Positions 17,689 through 27,710 are shown, counted from the first letter of the stretch. The stretch is 64,000 nucleotides of DNA from an uncultured Erwinia sp. (GCA_946221915.1 CAMIKG010000017.1:1-64000), one strand, 5' to 3'. Numbers and translations: made by a program. The notes: generated by a model from the sequence alone, not told the origin.

Positions 17689-18631
17689 TGAAACAATGGC
17701 GGGCCGGCCTAAGGCGATTTTTTTGATGGGGCCGACGGCCTCCGGTAAGACGGCGTTAGCGATTGAGCTGCGCAAACATCTGCCGGTAGAGCTGATCAGC
17801 GTGGACTCCGCCCTGATTTACCGCGGCATGGATATTGGCACCGCCAAACCCTCCGCAGCAGAGTTAGCGCAGGCTCCCCATCGTCTGCTGGACATTCGCG
17901 ACCCTGCGCAGGCTTATTCAGCCGCAGAGTTTCGTCGCGATGCCTTAGCAGAAATGGCGGAAATTAGCCGTGATGGCCGAATTCCGTTGCTTGTTGGTGG
18001 TACGATGCTCTATTACAAAGCGTTGCTGGAAGGGCTGTCGCCGTTGCCCTCGGCTGACCCTGCAGTGCGCGAGCGTATTGAGCAGATGGCGAGTGAACAA
18101 GGTTGGGATGCCTTACACCGCCAGTTATGTGAAATAGATCCCGTTGCCGGAAGTCGTATTCATCCGAATGATCCCCAGAGACTCTCGCGAGCACTGGAAG
18201 TTTTTTTTATTTCGGGTAAAACTTTAACGGAACTGACAAAAACAGCGGGCGAAGCTTTGCCTTACGAAGTGATACAGTTCGCCATCGCCCCTGCGAAACG
18301 CGAAGTGTTACACGAACGTATTGAATGGCGGTTTAAGCAGATGTTAGCGTCAGGTTTTGAAGCGGAGGCTCGGGCACTGTTTGCACGAGGAGATTTGCAT
18401 ACGGACTTGCCTTCCATTCGTTGTGTTGGCTACCGCCAGATGTGGTCATATCTTGCTGGCGAAATCGATTACGACGAAATGGTTTATCGGGGAATTTGCG
18501 CGACCCGGCAGTTAGCTAAGCGCCAGATCACGTGGTTACGGGGCTGGGAAAATGTCCACTGGCTTGACAGCGAACAACCCGTCGTTGCCCGTGATAACGT
18601 GTTACAGGTTCTTAGTGCGAAGCATGGGTGA
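17681..18631 (+). CDS. miaA: tRNA dimethylallyltransferase
   Basis: Adds the isopentenyl group to A37 of UNN-decoding tRNAs. 316 aa, the same length as E. coli MiaA, with P-loop GPTASGKT (17-24), the DSALIYRGMDIGTAKP block, LLVGGTMLYYKALLEGL and the tRNA-binding PSIRCVGYRQMW. It overlaps the end of mutL by 8 nt. In E. coli the miaA region holds several promoters for hfq. Confidence 0.98.
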   Translation: MSDETMAGRPKAIFLMGPTASGKTALAIELRKHLPVELISVDSALIYRGMDIGTAKPSAAELAQAPHRLLDIRDPAQAYSAAEFRRDALAEMAEISRDGRIPLLVGGTMLYYKALLEGLSPLPSADPAVRERIEQMASEQGWDALHRQLCEIDPVAGSRIHPNDPQRLSRALEVFFISGKTLTELTKTAGEALPYEVIQFAIAPAKREVLHERIEWRFKQMLASGFEAEARALFARGDLHTDLPSIRCVGYRQMWSYLAGEIDYDEMVYRGICATRQLAKRQITWLRGWENVHWLDSEQPVVARDNVLQVLSAKHG

Positions 18632-18734
18632 TTGTGTACAATTGGTGCGTTATCGTGCGCAAATTTTTTACGCAGTATTTCAGAACCACAGGGTTCTTAA
18701 GTAATAAACAACAAGCATATAAGGAAAAGATAGA

Positions 18735-19043
18735 ATGGCTAAGGGGCAATCATTGCAAGACCCGTTCCTGAACGCATTGCGTCGCGAACGTGTTCCGGTT
18801 TCGATTTATTTGGTAAATGGCATCAAGCTGCAGGGGCAGATTGAGTCTTTTGATCAGTTCGTGATTTTGCTGAAAAACACAGTAAGCCAGATGGTGTATA
18901 AGCACGCCATTTCCACTGTGGTTCCTTCTCGTCCGGTCTCTCATCACAGCAACAGTGGTACCGGCGGCGGCAGCAACTATCATGGTGGCGGTAGCAGCGC
19001 ACCTTCTGCGCAGCAACAATCTGACGGTGAAAACGCTGAGTAA
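18735..19043 (+). CDS. hfq: RNA chaperone Hfq
   Basis: 102-aa Sm-like hexameric protein that pairs small RNAs with mRNAs. The Sm1/Sm2 core (residues about 7-66: LQDPFLNALRRERVPVSIYL, YKHAISTVVPSRPV) is essentially that of E. coli. The C-terminal tail is Gly/Ser/His-rich, intrinsically disordered and ends SDGENAE. AAGGAAAAG lies before the start. Confidence 0.99.
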   Translation: MAKGQSLQDPFLNALRRERVPVSIYLVNGIKLQGQIESFDQFVILLKNTVSQMVYKHAISTVVPSRPVSHHSNSGTGGGSNYHGGGSSAPSAQQQSDGENAE

Positions 19044-19129
19044 TCGCGTATGCCGTTATACCTGGGCGGGGAGTTCGTTATTCCCTGAGGTTCCCGCCCT
19101 GGTCCAGTTACTAATGAGAGGTCCTACGC

Positions 19130-20410
19130 TTGTTTGACCGTTACGATGCCGGTGAGCAGGCCGTCCTGGTTCACATCTATTTCTCGCAAGACAAAGATAT
19201 GGAAGACCTGATGGAGTTTGAAACTCTGGTCTCTTCCGCGGGTGTCGAAGCGCTGCGTGTGGTAACAGGTAGCCGTAAAGCACCACATCCCAAATATTTT
19301 GTCGGTGAAGGAAAGGCAGTCGAAATCGCTGATGCGGTGAAAGCCAGCGGCGCATCAGTGGTGTTATTTGATCACGCCTTAACCCCGGCTCAGGAACGTA
19401 ATCTTGAGCGTCTGTGTGAGTGTCGCGTGATCGACCGCACCGGTTTAATCCTTGATATTTTTGCCCAGCGCGCCCGCACCCATGAGGGTAAATTGCAGGT
19501 CGAGCTGGCGCAGCTGCGCCACCTTGCGACTCGGCTGGTGCGCGGCTGGACCCACCTGGAGCGTCAGAAAGGCGGTATCGGCCTGCGTGGTCCGGGTGAA
19601 ACTCAGCTGGAAACGGACCGCCGCTTGCTGCGTAACCGCATCAGCCAGATCCTGTCCCGTCTTGAACGCGTTGAGAAACAGCGTGAGCAGGGACGGCAAG
19701 CGCGCGCCAAGGCCGATGTGCCGACCGTGTCGCTGGTTGGCTATACCAACGCCGGTAAATCCACGCTGTTTAACTGTATTACTGCAGCCGATGTGTATGC
19801 GGCTGATCAGCTGTTCGCCACTCTGGACCCCACGCTGCGCCGTCTTAACGTGCCGGATGTCGGTGAAGTGGTGCTGGCGGATACAGTAGGCTTTATCCGC
19901 CATCTGCCGCACGATCTGGTGGCGGCGTTTAAAGCGACACTGCAGGAGACGCGTCAGGCAACGCTGCTGCTGCATGTGATTGACGCCGCCGACGTGCGCG
20001 TTGATGAAAATATTGAAGCGGTCGATGTGGTGCTCGAGGAGATCGAAGCCAATGAGATCCCGACGCTATTAGTGATGAATAAAATCGATATGCTGGAGGG
20101 CTTTGAGCCACGTATCGATCGCAACGATGAAAACCTGCCGATTCGGGTATGGCTCTCCGCGCAAACCGGCGTGGGTGTGCCGTTATTACACCAGGCGCTG
20201 ACCGAACGTCTTGCCGGTGAAATCGCGCAGTATGATTTACGTTTGCCGCCGGAAGCGGGGCGTCTGCGCAGCCGTTTCTATCAGCTGCAGGCGATTGAAA
20301 AAGAGTGGAATGAAGAGGATGGCAGCGTCGGTTTACAGGTACGCATGCCGGTTATTGACTGGCGCCGGCTGTGCAAGCAGGAGCCGGGGCTGGTGGATTA
20401 CATTGTTTGA
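19130..20410 (+). CDS. hflX: Ribosome-associated GTPase HflX
   Basis: 426-aa GTPase that splits stalled 70S ribosomes under heat stress. It has the N-terminal HflX domain with a glycine-rich GGIGLRGPGETQLETDRR segment, then the G domain with G1 GYTNAGKST (about 203-211), G3 DTVGFIRHLP and G4 NKID. The start is TTG at 19130, preceded by GAGAGG and giving FDRYDAGEQAVLV. There is no ATG near the conserved N-terminus. The length equals the E. coli protein. Confidence 0.97.
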   Translation: MFDRYDAGEQAVLVHIYFSQDKDMEDLMEFETLVSSAGVEALRVVTGSRKAPHPKYFVGEGKAVEIADAVKASGASVVLFDHALTPAQERNLERLCECRVIDRTGLILDIFAQRARTHEGKLQVELAQLRHLATRLVRGWTHLERQKGGIGLRGPGETQLETDRRLLRNRISQILSRLERVEKQREQGRQARAKADVPTVSLVGYTNAGKSTLFNCITAADVYAADQLFATLDPTLRRLNVPDVGEVVLADTVGFIRHLPHDLVAAFKATLQETRQATLLLHVIDAADVRVDENIEAVDVVLEEIEANEIPTLLVMNKIDMLEGFEPRIDRNDENLPIRVWLSAQTGVGVPLLHQALTERLAGEIAQYDLRLPPEAGRLRSRFYQLQAIEKEWNEEDGSVGLQVRMPVIDWRRLCKQEPGLVDYIV

Positions 20411-20477
20411 TTGATTTTGCCTGAAACGCGTATCCCGGCCGGGATACCACCGCACACACAATTAATGGAGTATAAAC

Positions 20478-21728
20478 ATGGCGTGGAATCAGCCCGGGAA
20501 TAACGGACAGGACCGCGACCCGTGGGGAAGCAGCAATAATCAAGGCGGCAACTCTGGGGGAAACAAAGGAGGACGCGATAAAGGACCTCCCGATCTTGAT
20601 GATATCTTCCGTAAGCTCAGCAAGAAGCTGGGTGGACTGGGCGGTGGCAAGAGCAGCAATGATAACAGCGGCGGTCGTTCGTCAGGCAATGGCGGGCGCC
20701 TGTTGTCGATCGTGGCGGTGGCTGCCGTGGTGGTCTGGGCGGCAAGTGGTTTCTATACCATTAAAGAGGCCGAGCGTGGTGTCGTTACCCGCTTCGGTAA
20801 GTTCGATCATCTGGTCGAGCCGGGCCTTAACTGGAAGCCAACCTTTGTTGATCAGGTCCGTGCAGTGAACGTCGAAGCGGTACGTGAACTGGCGGCATCT
20901 GGCGTGATGCTGACGTCTGACGAAAACGTGGTTCGCGTCGAGATGAACGTGCAGTACCGCGTCACCAACCCGGAACGTTATCTGTTTGCGGTAACCAGCG
21001 CTGACGACAGTCTGCGCCAGGCGACCGACAGCGCGCTGCGCGGCGTGATTGGCCGTTCGACCATGGACCGCATTCTGACCGAAGGCCGTACCGTGGTGCG
21101 TAGCGAAACCCAGCGCGAGCTGGAAGAGACTATTCGTCCTTACGACATGGGGATTACCCTGCTGGACGTCAACTTCCAGGCGGCGCGTCCACCGGAAGAG
21201 GTGAAAGCCGCGTTTGATGACGCCATCGCTGCCCGTGAAAACCGCGAGCAGTATGTGCGTGAAGCTGAAGCCTATGCGAATGAAGTTCAGCCGCGTGCTA
21301 ACGGTCAGGCGCAGCGTATTCTGGAAGAAGCGCGTGCTTACAAAGCGCGTGTGGTGCTGGAAGCGCAGGGTGAAGTGGAACGTTTCGCCAAACTGTTGCC
21401 GGAATATAAAGCCGCGCCGCAGATTACCCGTGAACGTCTGTATATCGAAACCATGGAACGTGTGCTGAGCCATACCCGCAAAGTGCTGGTTAACGATAAA
21501 GGCAACAGCCTGATGGTGCTGCCGCTGGATCAGATCATGCGTGGCCAGACAGGTTCATCACAAAATAACAGTCAGGACAGCAGTAACAACAGCCTGTTGC
21601 GCCTGCCGCCAGCGTCGAACAGTAATGATCGCGCCAGCAGCAGTTCGTCGTTCAGTCCGGATAACATCATGGATCAGCGCCGCGCCAATGCGCAGCGCAA
21701 CGATACCCAGCGCGAAGGGAGAGAGTAA
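20478..21728 (+). CDS. hflK: FtsH protease modulator HflK
   Basis: 416-aa SPFH/band-7 membrane protein that assembles with HflC into a large cage around FtsH. It has a Gly/Asn/Asp-rich cytoplasmic N-terminus (1-72), one membrane segment (about 74-94), the SPFH domain (about 95-300), an Ala/Glu/Arg-rich coiled coil and a Gln/Asn/Ser-rich C-terminal tail. TGGAG lies 8 nt before the ATG. hflC follows 3 nt after the stop. Confidence 0.97.
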   Translation: MAWNQPGNNGQDRDPWGSSNNQGGNSGGNKGGRDKGPPDLDDIFRKLSKKLGGLGGGKSSNDNSGGRSSGNGGRLLSIVAVAAVVVWAASGFYTIKEAERGVVTRFGKFDHLVEPGLNWKPTFVDQVRAVNVEAVRELAASGVMLTSDENVVRVEMNVQYRVTNPERYLFAVTSADDSLRQATDSALRGVIGRSTMDRILTEGRTVVRSETQRELEETIRPYDMGITLLDVNFQAARPPEEVKAAFDDAIAARENREQYVREAEAYANEVQPRANGQAQRILEEARAYKARVVLEAQGEVERFAKLLPEYKAAPQITRERLYIETMERVLSHTRKVLVNDKGNSLMVLPLDQIMRGQTGSSQNNSQDSSNNSLLRLPPASNSNDRASSSSSFSPDNIMDQRRANAQRNDTQREGRE

Positions 21729-21731
21729 GCA

Positions 21732-22736
21732 ATGCGTAAGCCACTAATCGTTGGATTAATTGTTGTGCTGGTGGTGCTCTACGCGTCACTGTTCGTGGTG
21801 CAGGAAGGCGAGCGCGGCATTGTGCTGCGTTTCGGCAAGGTTCTGCGCGATGATGAAAATAAACCGCAGGTCTTTGCGCCGGGTCTGCACTTTAAGATCC
21901 CGTTCCTGGAGTCGGTGAAGACGCTGGATGCCCGTATTCAGACCATGGATAACCAGGCGGATCGCTTTGTTACCAAAGAGAAGAAAGACCTGATCGTTGA
22001 TTCCTACATCAAATGGCGTATCAGCGATTTCAGCCGCTACTACCTGGCAACCGGTGGTGGCGATGTGTCGCAGGCGGAAGTGCTGCTGAAACGTAAGTTT
22101 AGCGACCGTCTGCGTTCTGAAATGGGTCGTCTGGATGTGAAAGATATCGTCACTGACTCACGTGGACGTCTGACTACCGACGTGCGTGATGCGCTGAACA
22201 CCGGTAGCGCAGGCAGCGATGATGAGATCGCGACGCCGGCAGCGGATGATGCGATTGCATCCGTGGCGGCACGTGTTGAGCGTGAGACCAGCAGCAACGA
22301 ACCGGCGATCAACCCGAACAGTATGGCGGCGTTGGGTATCCAGGTAGTTGACGTGCGGATCAAGCAGATCAATCTGCCGACCGAAGTCTCTGACGCGATC
22401 TTCAACCGTATGCGTGCTGAGCGTGAAGCTGTCGCCCGTAGCCAGCGTTCACAGGGCCAGGAAGAGGCGGAAAAACTGCGTGCCACCGCGGATTACGAAG
22501 TGACCCGTACTCTGGCGGAAGCACAGCGTACCGCGCTGATCACCCGTGGTGAAGGCGATGCGGAAGCGGCAAAACTGTTTGCTAACGCATTCAGCCAGGA
22601 CCCGGATTTCTATGCCTTTATCCGCAGCCTGCGTGCGTATGACAACAGCTTCGGTAACAACCAGGATGTAATGGTGCTGAGCCCGGACAGCGACTTCTTC
22701 CGCTTTATGAAGTCGCCATCGACCTCGACACGTTAA
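21732..22736 (+). CDS. hflC: FtsH protease modulator HflC
   Basis: 334-aa partner of HflK, the same length as in E. coli. It has an N-terminal membrane anchor (about 4-24), the SPFH domain starting VVQEGERGIVLRFGKVL, and a C-terminal Ala/Glu coiled coil ending near LSPDSDFFRFMKSPS. It is translationally coupled to hflK and followed by a strong terminator. Confidence 0.97.
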   Translation: MRKPLIVGLIVVLVVLYASLFVVQEGERGIVLRFGKVLRDDENKPQVFAPGLHFKIPFLESVKTLDARIQTMDNQADRFVTKEKKDLIVDSYIKWRISDFSRYYLATGGGDVSQAEVLLKRKFSDRLRSEMGRLDVKDIVTDSRGRLTTDVRDALNTGSAGSDDEIATPAADDAIASVAARVERETSSNEPAINPNSMAALGIQVVDVRIKQINLPTEVSDAIFNRMRAEREAVARSQRSQGQEEAEKLRATADYEVTRTLAEAQRTALITRGEGDAEAAKLFANAFSQDPDFYAFIRSLRAYDNSFGNNQDVMVLSPDSDFFRFMKSPSTSTR

Positions 22737-22756
22737 TTCATAACGATGTTATGCTA

Positions 22757-22787
22757 AAAGGCCGGAATGTTTTCCGGCCTTTTTTAT
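22757..22787 (+). terminator. Rho-independent terminator after hflC
   Basis: AAAAGGCCGGAA pairs with TTCCGGCCTTTT across a 4-nt loop and is followed by a T-run (22779-22786). It ends the hfq-hflXKC transcript. Confidence 0.9.
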
Positions 22788-22797
22788 TGGATAATAT

Positions 22798-22995
22798 ATG
22801 AACTCGACGATTTTACTGGCCCTGGCGTTAGTGCTGGTGCTGGAAGGGCTTGGCCCGATGCTGTTACCGCGTGCCTGGCGTGGCATGATCCGCACCATGA
22901 GCCAGTTGCCCGATCACCTGCTGCGCCGTTTCGGCGGCGGTCTGGTGGTAGCCGGCGTAGTGATTTATTACATGGTCAGCCGTCATCTGTCTTAA
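22798..22995 (+). CDS. yjeT: Small inner membrane protein YjeT (DUF2065)
   Basis: 65-aa protein with two predicted membrane helices (about 4-22 and 46-62) joined by a basic loop PRAWRGMIRTMSQLPDHLLRRFGGG. The size and position between hflC and purA are the same as E. coli YjeT. The function is unknown; DUF2065 proteins often sit beside hflC. It starts just after the hflC terminator. Confidence 0.93.
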   Translation: MNSTILLALALVLVLEGLGPMLLPRAWRGMIRTMSQLPDHLLRRFGGGLVVAGVVIYYMVSRHLS

Positions 22996-23098
22996 GTCAC
23001 AGGTGGGCAAAAAAACTGCGCAAACGTGTGCTAAAAGTGCTGAAAGAGAGAAATGACGGTGGTAGAATCCATTTTTAAGCAATCGGTGATTTTGAAAA

Positions 23099-24397
23099 AT
23101 GGGTAAGAACGTCGTCGTACTGGGCACCCAATGGGGTGACGAAGGTAAAGGTAAGATTGTTGACCTGCTGACTGAACGCGCGAAATACGTTGTGCGTTAC
23201 CAGGGTGGTCATAACGCTGGCCATACGCTAGTCATCAACGGTGAAAAAACCGTCCTCCACTTAATTCCATCTGGCATCCTGCGTGATAACGTCACCAGCA
23301 TCATCGGCAACGGTGTTGTACTGTCGCCTGCTGCACTGATGAAAGAGATGAAAGGCCTGGAAGAGCGTGGTATCCCGGTACGTGAACGTCTGCTGCTGTC
23401 TGAAGCTTGCCCGCTGATCCTGCAGTACCATGTGGCGCTGGACGTGGCGCGTGAAAAAGCACGCGGCGCGAAAGCTATCGGCACCACCGGTCGCGGCATT
23501 GGCCCGGCTTACGAAGATAAAGTTGCCCGTCGCGGTCTGCGCGTAGGCGACCTGTTTGATAAAGAAACCTTCGCCGCGAAGCTGAAAGAAGTGATGGAAT
23601 ACCATAACTTCCAGCTGGTGAACTACTACAAAGAAGAAGCGGTTGATTACGATACGGTGCTGAATGATGTGATGGCGATTGCCGACATCCTGACCGGTAT
23701 GGTGGTTGACGTTTCTGAACTGCTGGATGGCGCGCGTAAGCGTGGCGACCTGGTGATGTTCGAAGGCGCGCAGGGCACGCTGCTGGATATCGACCATGGT
23801 ACCTATCCGTATGTGACCTCTTCCAACACCACCGCAGGTGGCGTGGCGACCGGTTCCGGCCTGGGTCCACGTTACGTTGACTACGTGCTGGGCATTGTTA
23901 AAGCCTACTCCACCCGCGTTGGCGCCGGTCCATTCCCGACCGAACTGTTCGACGATACCGGCGAGTTCCTGTGTGCTAAAGGCAACGAGTTTGGCGCCAC
24001 CACTGGCCGTCGTCGTCGTACCGGCTGGCTGGATGCGGTTGCCGTGCGCCGTGCGGTGCAGATCAACTCCCTGTCTGGCTTCTGCATGACCAAACTGGAC
24101 GTGCTGGATGGTCTGGACGAAGTGAAGATTTGTGTCGCTTACCGCATGCCGGATGGACGCGAAGTGACTACCACGCCACTGGCGGCAGAAGGCTGGGAAG
24201 GTATTGAGCCGATCTACGAAAGCCTGCCAGGCTGGAAAGAAAATACCTTTGGCGTGAAGACTCTTGATGGCCTGCCACAGGCAGCGCGTGATTACATCAA
24301 GCGCGTTGAAGAAGTGACCGGTGTGCCGATTGATATTATTTCTACCGGCCCGGATCGCAGTGAAACGATGATTCTGCGCGACCCGTTTGACGCATAA
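23099..24397 (+). CDS. purA: Adenylosuccinate synthetase
   Basis: GTP-dependent ligation of IMP and aspartate, the first committed step to AMP. 432 aa, the same as E. coli PurA, with QWGDEGKGKIVD (11-22, catalytic D14), GGHNAGHT (catalytic H42), GTTGRGIGPAYEDK and the GTP-binding base-recognition region near STGPDRSET. It is monocistronic here, with a hairpin downstream. Confidence 0.98.
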   Translation: MGKNVVVLGTQWGDEGKGKIVDLLTERAKYVVRYQGGHNAGHTLVINGEKTVLHLIPSGILRDNVTSIIGNGVVLSPAALMKEMKGLEERGIPVRERLLLSEACPLILQYHVALDVAREKARGAKAIGTTGRGIGPAYEDKVARRGLRVGDLFDKETFAAKLKEVMEYHNFQLVNYYKEEAVDYDTVLNDVMAIADILTGMVVDVSELLDGARKRGDLVMFEGAQGTLLDIDHGTYPYVTSSNTTAGGVATGSGLGPRYVDYVLGIVKAYSTRVGAGPFPTELFDDTGEFLCAKGNEFGATTGRRRRTGWLDAVAVRRAVQINSLSGFCMTKLDVLDGLDEVKICVAYRMPDGREVTTTPLAAEGWEGIEPIYESLPGWKENTFGVKTLDGLPQAARDYIKRVEEVTGVPIDIISTGPDRSETMILRDPFDA

Positions 24398-24408
24398 TCT
24401 CTCTACTC

Positions 24409-24432
24409 AGGCCGGACGATGTCCGGCCTTTG
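24409..24432 (+). terminator. Terminator after purA
   Basis: AGGCCGGAC (24409-24417) pairs with GTCCGGCCT (24421-24429) with a 3-nt loop. Only a short T-rich tail (TTTG) follows. Confidence 0.7.
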
Positions 24433-24575
24433 TCTGCCTGCCGCTTCCTGCCTGTTTTCGCTCAGTCATCACCCTTTGCTTAAAAAATTGCCCTGAATAC
24501 TACGGGCTGGTTTATCATCATCTAAAGAAATGCATCAGAGCGGATGATGCCCGTCGGTGATCCACTGAGGTACAT

Positions 24576-25022
24576 GTGCAGCTAACCAGTTTTACAGATT
24601 ACGGCCTGCGAGCGCTGATTTATATGGCGTCGCTTCCCGATGACAAAATGACCAGTATTACGGAAGTGAGTGAGATTTATAATGTCTCGCGTAATCATAT
24701 GGTTAAAATCATTAATCAGCTAAGCCGTAGTGGTTATGTCGCGGCGGTGCGCGGTAAAAACGGCGGTATCCGCCTCGGGAAACCCGCAGCCGAAATCGTT
24801 ATTGGTCAGGTTGTCCGTGATATGGAACCGCTGCAGTTAGTTAACTGCAATCATGAATTTTGTCACATCACCACCGCCTGCCGTCTGAAGCAGGCGCTAT
24901 TCGACGCCGTGCAGTGTTTTCTGCGCGAACTGGACAAATACACCCTCGCAGACCTCGTGGAAGATAACCACCCGCTCTATAAATTACTGCTGACGGACCC
25001 GCCGTCACTCAGCAGTCGCTGA
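24576..25022 (+). CDS. nsrR: Nitric oxide-sensing transcriptional repressor NsrR
   Basis: 148-aa Rrf2-family repressor of NO-stress genes, with an N-terminal winged helix (about 1-70, MQLTSFTDYGLRALIYMA) and three iron-sulfur ligands C91, C96 and C102. The start is GTG at 24576 with GAGG upstream; the conserved MQLTSF begins there. An NsrR half-site-like AAATGCAT lies about 45 bp upstream (24528-24535), but its partner half is poor, so autoregulation is only a possibility. The product is seven residues longer at the C-terminus than E. coli NsrR. rnr starts 16 nt after the stop. Confidence 0.97.
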   Translation: MQLTSFTDYGLRALIYMASLPDDKMTSITEVSEIYNVSRNHMVKIINQLSRSGYVAAVRGKNGGIRLGKPAAEIVIGQVVRDMEPLQLVNCNHEFCHITTACRLKQALFDAVQCFLRELDKYTLADLVEDNHPLYKLLLTDPPSLSSR

Positions 25023-25038
25023 CACCGGAGGAACCGAA

Positions 25039-27585
25039 ATGTCACAAGATCCTTTTCAGGAAAGAGAAGCTGAAAAATACGAAAACCCGATTCCCAGCCG
25101 CGAATTCATTCTCGCGCACTTAGATAAACGCGAAAAACCGGCCAGCCGTGAAGAGCTGGCAAATGAGCTGGGGATCAGCGGAGAAGAACAACTGGAAGCC
25201 CTGCGCCGCCGTCTGCGCGCCATGGAGCGTGACGGACAGCTGGTATTTACCCGTCGTCAGTGTTACGCCCTGCCGGAGCGCCTTGACCTGTTGCGTGGCA
25301 AAGTGATTGGCCATCGCGACGGCTTTGGCTTCCTGCGCATTGAAGGCCAGAAAGACGATCTTTATCTCTCCGCTGAGCAGATGAAGATGTGTATGCATGG
25401 CGATGTGATCCTCGCCCAGGCCATGGGCGCCGATCGTAAAGGTCGTCGTGAAGCGCGCGTGGTACGCGTTGCGGAACCGCGTAACAGCCAGATCGTTGGC
25501 CGCTACTTTACCGAGTCTGGCGTTGGCTTTGTGGTGCCGGACGACAGCCGTCTGAGTTTTGATATTCTGATCCCGCCTGAATTTATTATGGGCGCGCGCA
25601 TGGGATCGGTGGTGGTGGTTGAGCTGCAGCAGCGCCCGACGCGCCGCAGCAAAGCGATTGGCCATATCGTTGAGATCCTCGGCGATAATATGGGCACTGG
25701 CCTCGCCGTGGAAATGGCGCTGCGCACCCACGATATCCCGTCTGGCTGGCCAGAGCAGGTGGAAGCGGAAATCGCTCATCTGAGCGAAGAAGTGCCGGAA
25801 GAAGCCAAAATCGGTCGCGTGGATCTGCGCGAGTTGCCGCTGGTGACTATCGATGGCGAAGATGCGCGCGACTTTGATGACGCCGTATATTGCGAGAAAA
25901 AACGCGGTGGCGGCTGGCGTTTGTGGGTCGCGATTGCTGATGTCAGCTACTACGTGCGTCCGGGCAGTGCGCTGGATACCGAAGCGGTTAACCGCGGGAC
26001 CTCCGTCTACTTCCCGTCGCAGGTGGTGCCAATGCTGCCGGAAATCCTGTCCAATGGTCTGTGCTCGCTCAATCCGCAGGTGGATCGCCTGTGTATGGTG
26101 TGCGAAATGACCATTTCTGCCCAGGGTAAACTCACCGGCTATAAACACTATGAAGCGGTGATGCGCTCCCATGCGCGTCTGACTTATACCAAGGTGTGGC
26201 ATATTCTTGATGGCGAACAGGCGCTGCGTGAGCAGTACCATACGCAGGTGCCGCATCTGGAAGAGCTGTACAGCATGTACAAAGTGCTGGAACAGGCGCG
26301 TGCGCAGCGTGGCGGCATCTCGTTTGAAACCGAAGAGCCGAAATTTATTTTCAACGCCGAGCGCCGCATTGATCGTATCGAACATACCGTGCGTAACGAT
26401 GCGCATAAGCTGATCGAAGAGTGCATGATCCTCGCCAATATCGCCTCGGCGCGTTTTGTCGAGAAGCACAATGAGCCTGCATTGTTCCGCGACCACGATC
26501 GTCCGAGCGACGACAGTATTACCGGCTTCCGTACGGTGCTGAATGAGCTGGGTCTGTCGCTGCCGGGTGGTGCGAAACCGCAGCCGCTGGACTATGCAGA
26601 GTTGCTGGAGCAGATCGCCGATCGTCCGGATCATGAGATGCTGCAGACTATGTTACTGCGCTCAATGAAACAGGCGGTATACGATCCGGAAAACCGCGGT
26701 CACTTCGGCCTGGCGCTGGCGTCCTACGCCCACTTTACCTCGCCGATCCGCCGTTATCCCGATCTGCTGCTGCACCGTGCAATCAAGTATCTGCTTGCGC
26801 GCGAAGCGGGCACCCTGGTGGGCACCACCACGCCAACCGGTGGTTATCACTATGAAATGAATGAGATGCTGCAGCTGGGCCAGCACTGTTCGATGACCGA
26901 ACGCCGCGCGGATGAAGCGACGCGTGATGTCGCCGACTGGCTGAAGTGCGACTTTATGCAGGATCATGTGGGTGAAACCTTCACCGGTGTGATTGCCAGC
27001 GTCGCCGGATTCGGTTTCTTTGTACGTCTTATCGACCTGTTTATCGACGGTCTGGTGCATGTGTCCACCCTCGATAATGACTACTACCGTTTCGATACGG
27101 TCGGTCAGCGTCTGATTGGTGAATCCAGCGGTCAGACCTATCGTCTGGGCGATACCGTGGAAGTGCGCGTGGAAGCGGTGCATATGGATGAGCGTAAGAT
27201 TGACTTCGCATTAATCTCCAGCAGCCGTAAAGTGCGTGGCGCAGGCAAAACCGAGCGCGATCGCGCTAAAAATGGCGAAGCGAAAAACGCCGCTAAACGG
27301 CGCCAGATGCGTAAAGGGGTGAATTTCGAACCTGACAGCGCTTTCCGCACCGACAAGCCACATCCGGGCAAGGCGAAAAGCACCGGTAAAGCGAAAAAAG
27401 GCGGGAAAGCGCGCGGTGCTGCCCAGACAGCAGGCGATGTTGAGGTAAAAGCGCATAACGACACAAAGGTGAAAAGTGACGCTAAAGCGAAAAAAACCAA
27501 AACACCGTCGGATAAAAGCCGTAAAATCGCCGCCGCCACCAAAGCGAAACGCGCGTCGAAAAAGAAAACTGCAGAGAACAGCTGA
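25039..27585 (+). CDS. rnr: Ribonuclease R
   Basis: 3'-5' processive exoribonuclease that degrades structured RNA and acts with tmRNA in quality control. 848 aa: N-terminal HTH (about 20-85), two cold-shock domains (about 85-240), RNB catalytic domain (about 250-590) with the metal-binding DGEDARDFDDAVYC (about 272-284), S1 domain (about 643-725, GETFTGVIASVAGFGFFVRL) and a Lys/Ala-rich basic tail (about 735-848). The tail is longer than in E. coli (813 aa total). It is probably cotranscribed with nsrR. Confidence 0.98.
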   Translation: MSQDPFQEREAEKYENPIPSREFILAHLDKREKPASREELANELGISGEEQLEALRRRLRAMERDGQLVFTRRQCYALPERLDLLRGKVIGHRDGFGFLRIEGQKDDLYLSAEQMKMCMHGDVILAQAMGADRKGRREARVVRVAEPRNSQIVGRYFTESGVGFVVPDDSRLSFDILIPPEFIMGARMGSVVVVELQQRPTRRSKAIGHIVEILGDNMGTGLAVEMALRTHDIPSGWPEQVEAEIAHLSEEVPEEAKIGRVDLRELPLVTIDGEDARDFDDAVYCEKKRGGGWRLWVAIADVSYYVRPGSALDTEAVNRGTSVYFPSQVVPMLPEILSNGLCSLNPQVDRLCMVCEMTISAQGKLTGYKHYEAVMRSHARLTYTKVWHILDGEQALREQYHTQVPHLEELYSMYKVLEQARAQRGGISFETEEPKFIFNAERRIDRIEHTVRNDAHKLIEECMILANIASARFVEKHNEPALFRDHDRPSDDSITGFRTVLNELGLSLPGGAKPQPLDYAELLEQIADRPDHEMLQTMLLRSMKQAVYDPENRGHFGLALASYAHFTSPIRRYPDLLLHRAIKYLLAREAGTLVGTTTPTGGYHYEMNEMLQLGQHCSMTERRADEATRDVADWLKCDFMQDHVGETFTGVIASVAGFGFFVRLIDLFIDGLVHVSTLDNDYYRFDTVGQRLIGESSGQTYRLGDTVEVRVEAVHMDERKIDFALISSSRKVRGAGKTERDRAKNGEAKNAAKRRQMRKGVNFEPDSAFRTDKPHPGKAKSTGKAKKGGKARGAAQTAGDVEVKAHNDTKVKSDAKAKKTKTPSDKSRKIAAATKAKRASKKKTAENS

Positions 27586-27592
27586 CGGCTCG

Positions 27593-27610
27593 CCGGAGAC
27601 CATTCTCCGG
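27593..27610 (+). terminator. Hairpin after rnr
   Basis: CCGGAGA pairs with TCTCCGG over a 4-nt loop, 8 nt after the rnr stop codon. There is no T-run, so it may protect the 3' end rather than terminate. Confidence 0.4.
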
Positions 27611-27710
27611 TAGCACAGGGTGCGCGACAGCGCTTTTTCTTGCTGAAAGTAAGGAAGGGCGCTGAGCACTCTCTTTCTTCGTCAGGCGTGAAGCCGATTG
27701 CAGCACAGTC

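Noticed and set aside
25120..26634. 504-codon open frame antisense to rnr
   Set aside because: It is an exact shadow of a highly conserved RNase R gene; its residues are His/Arg/Gln-rich without domain pattern and it has no ribosome site.
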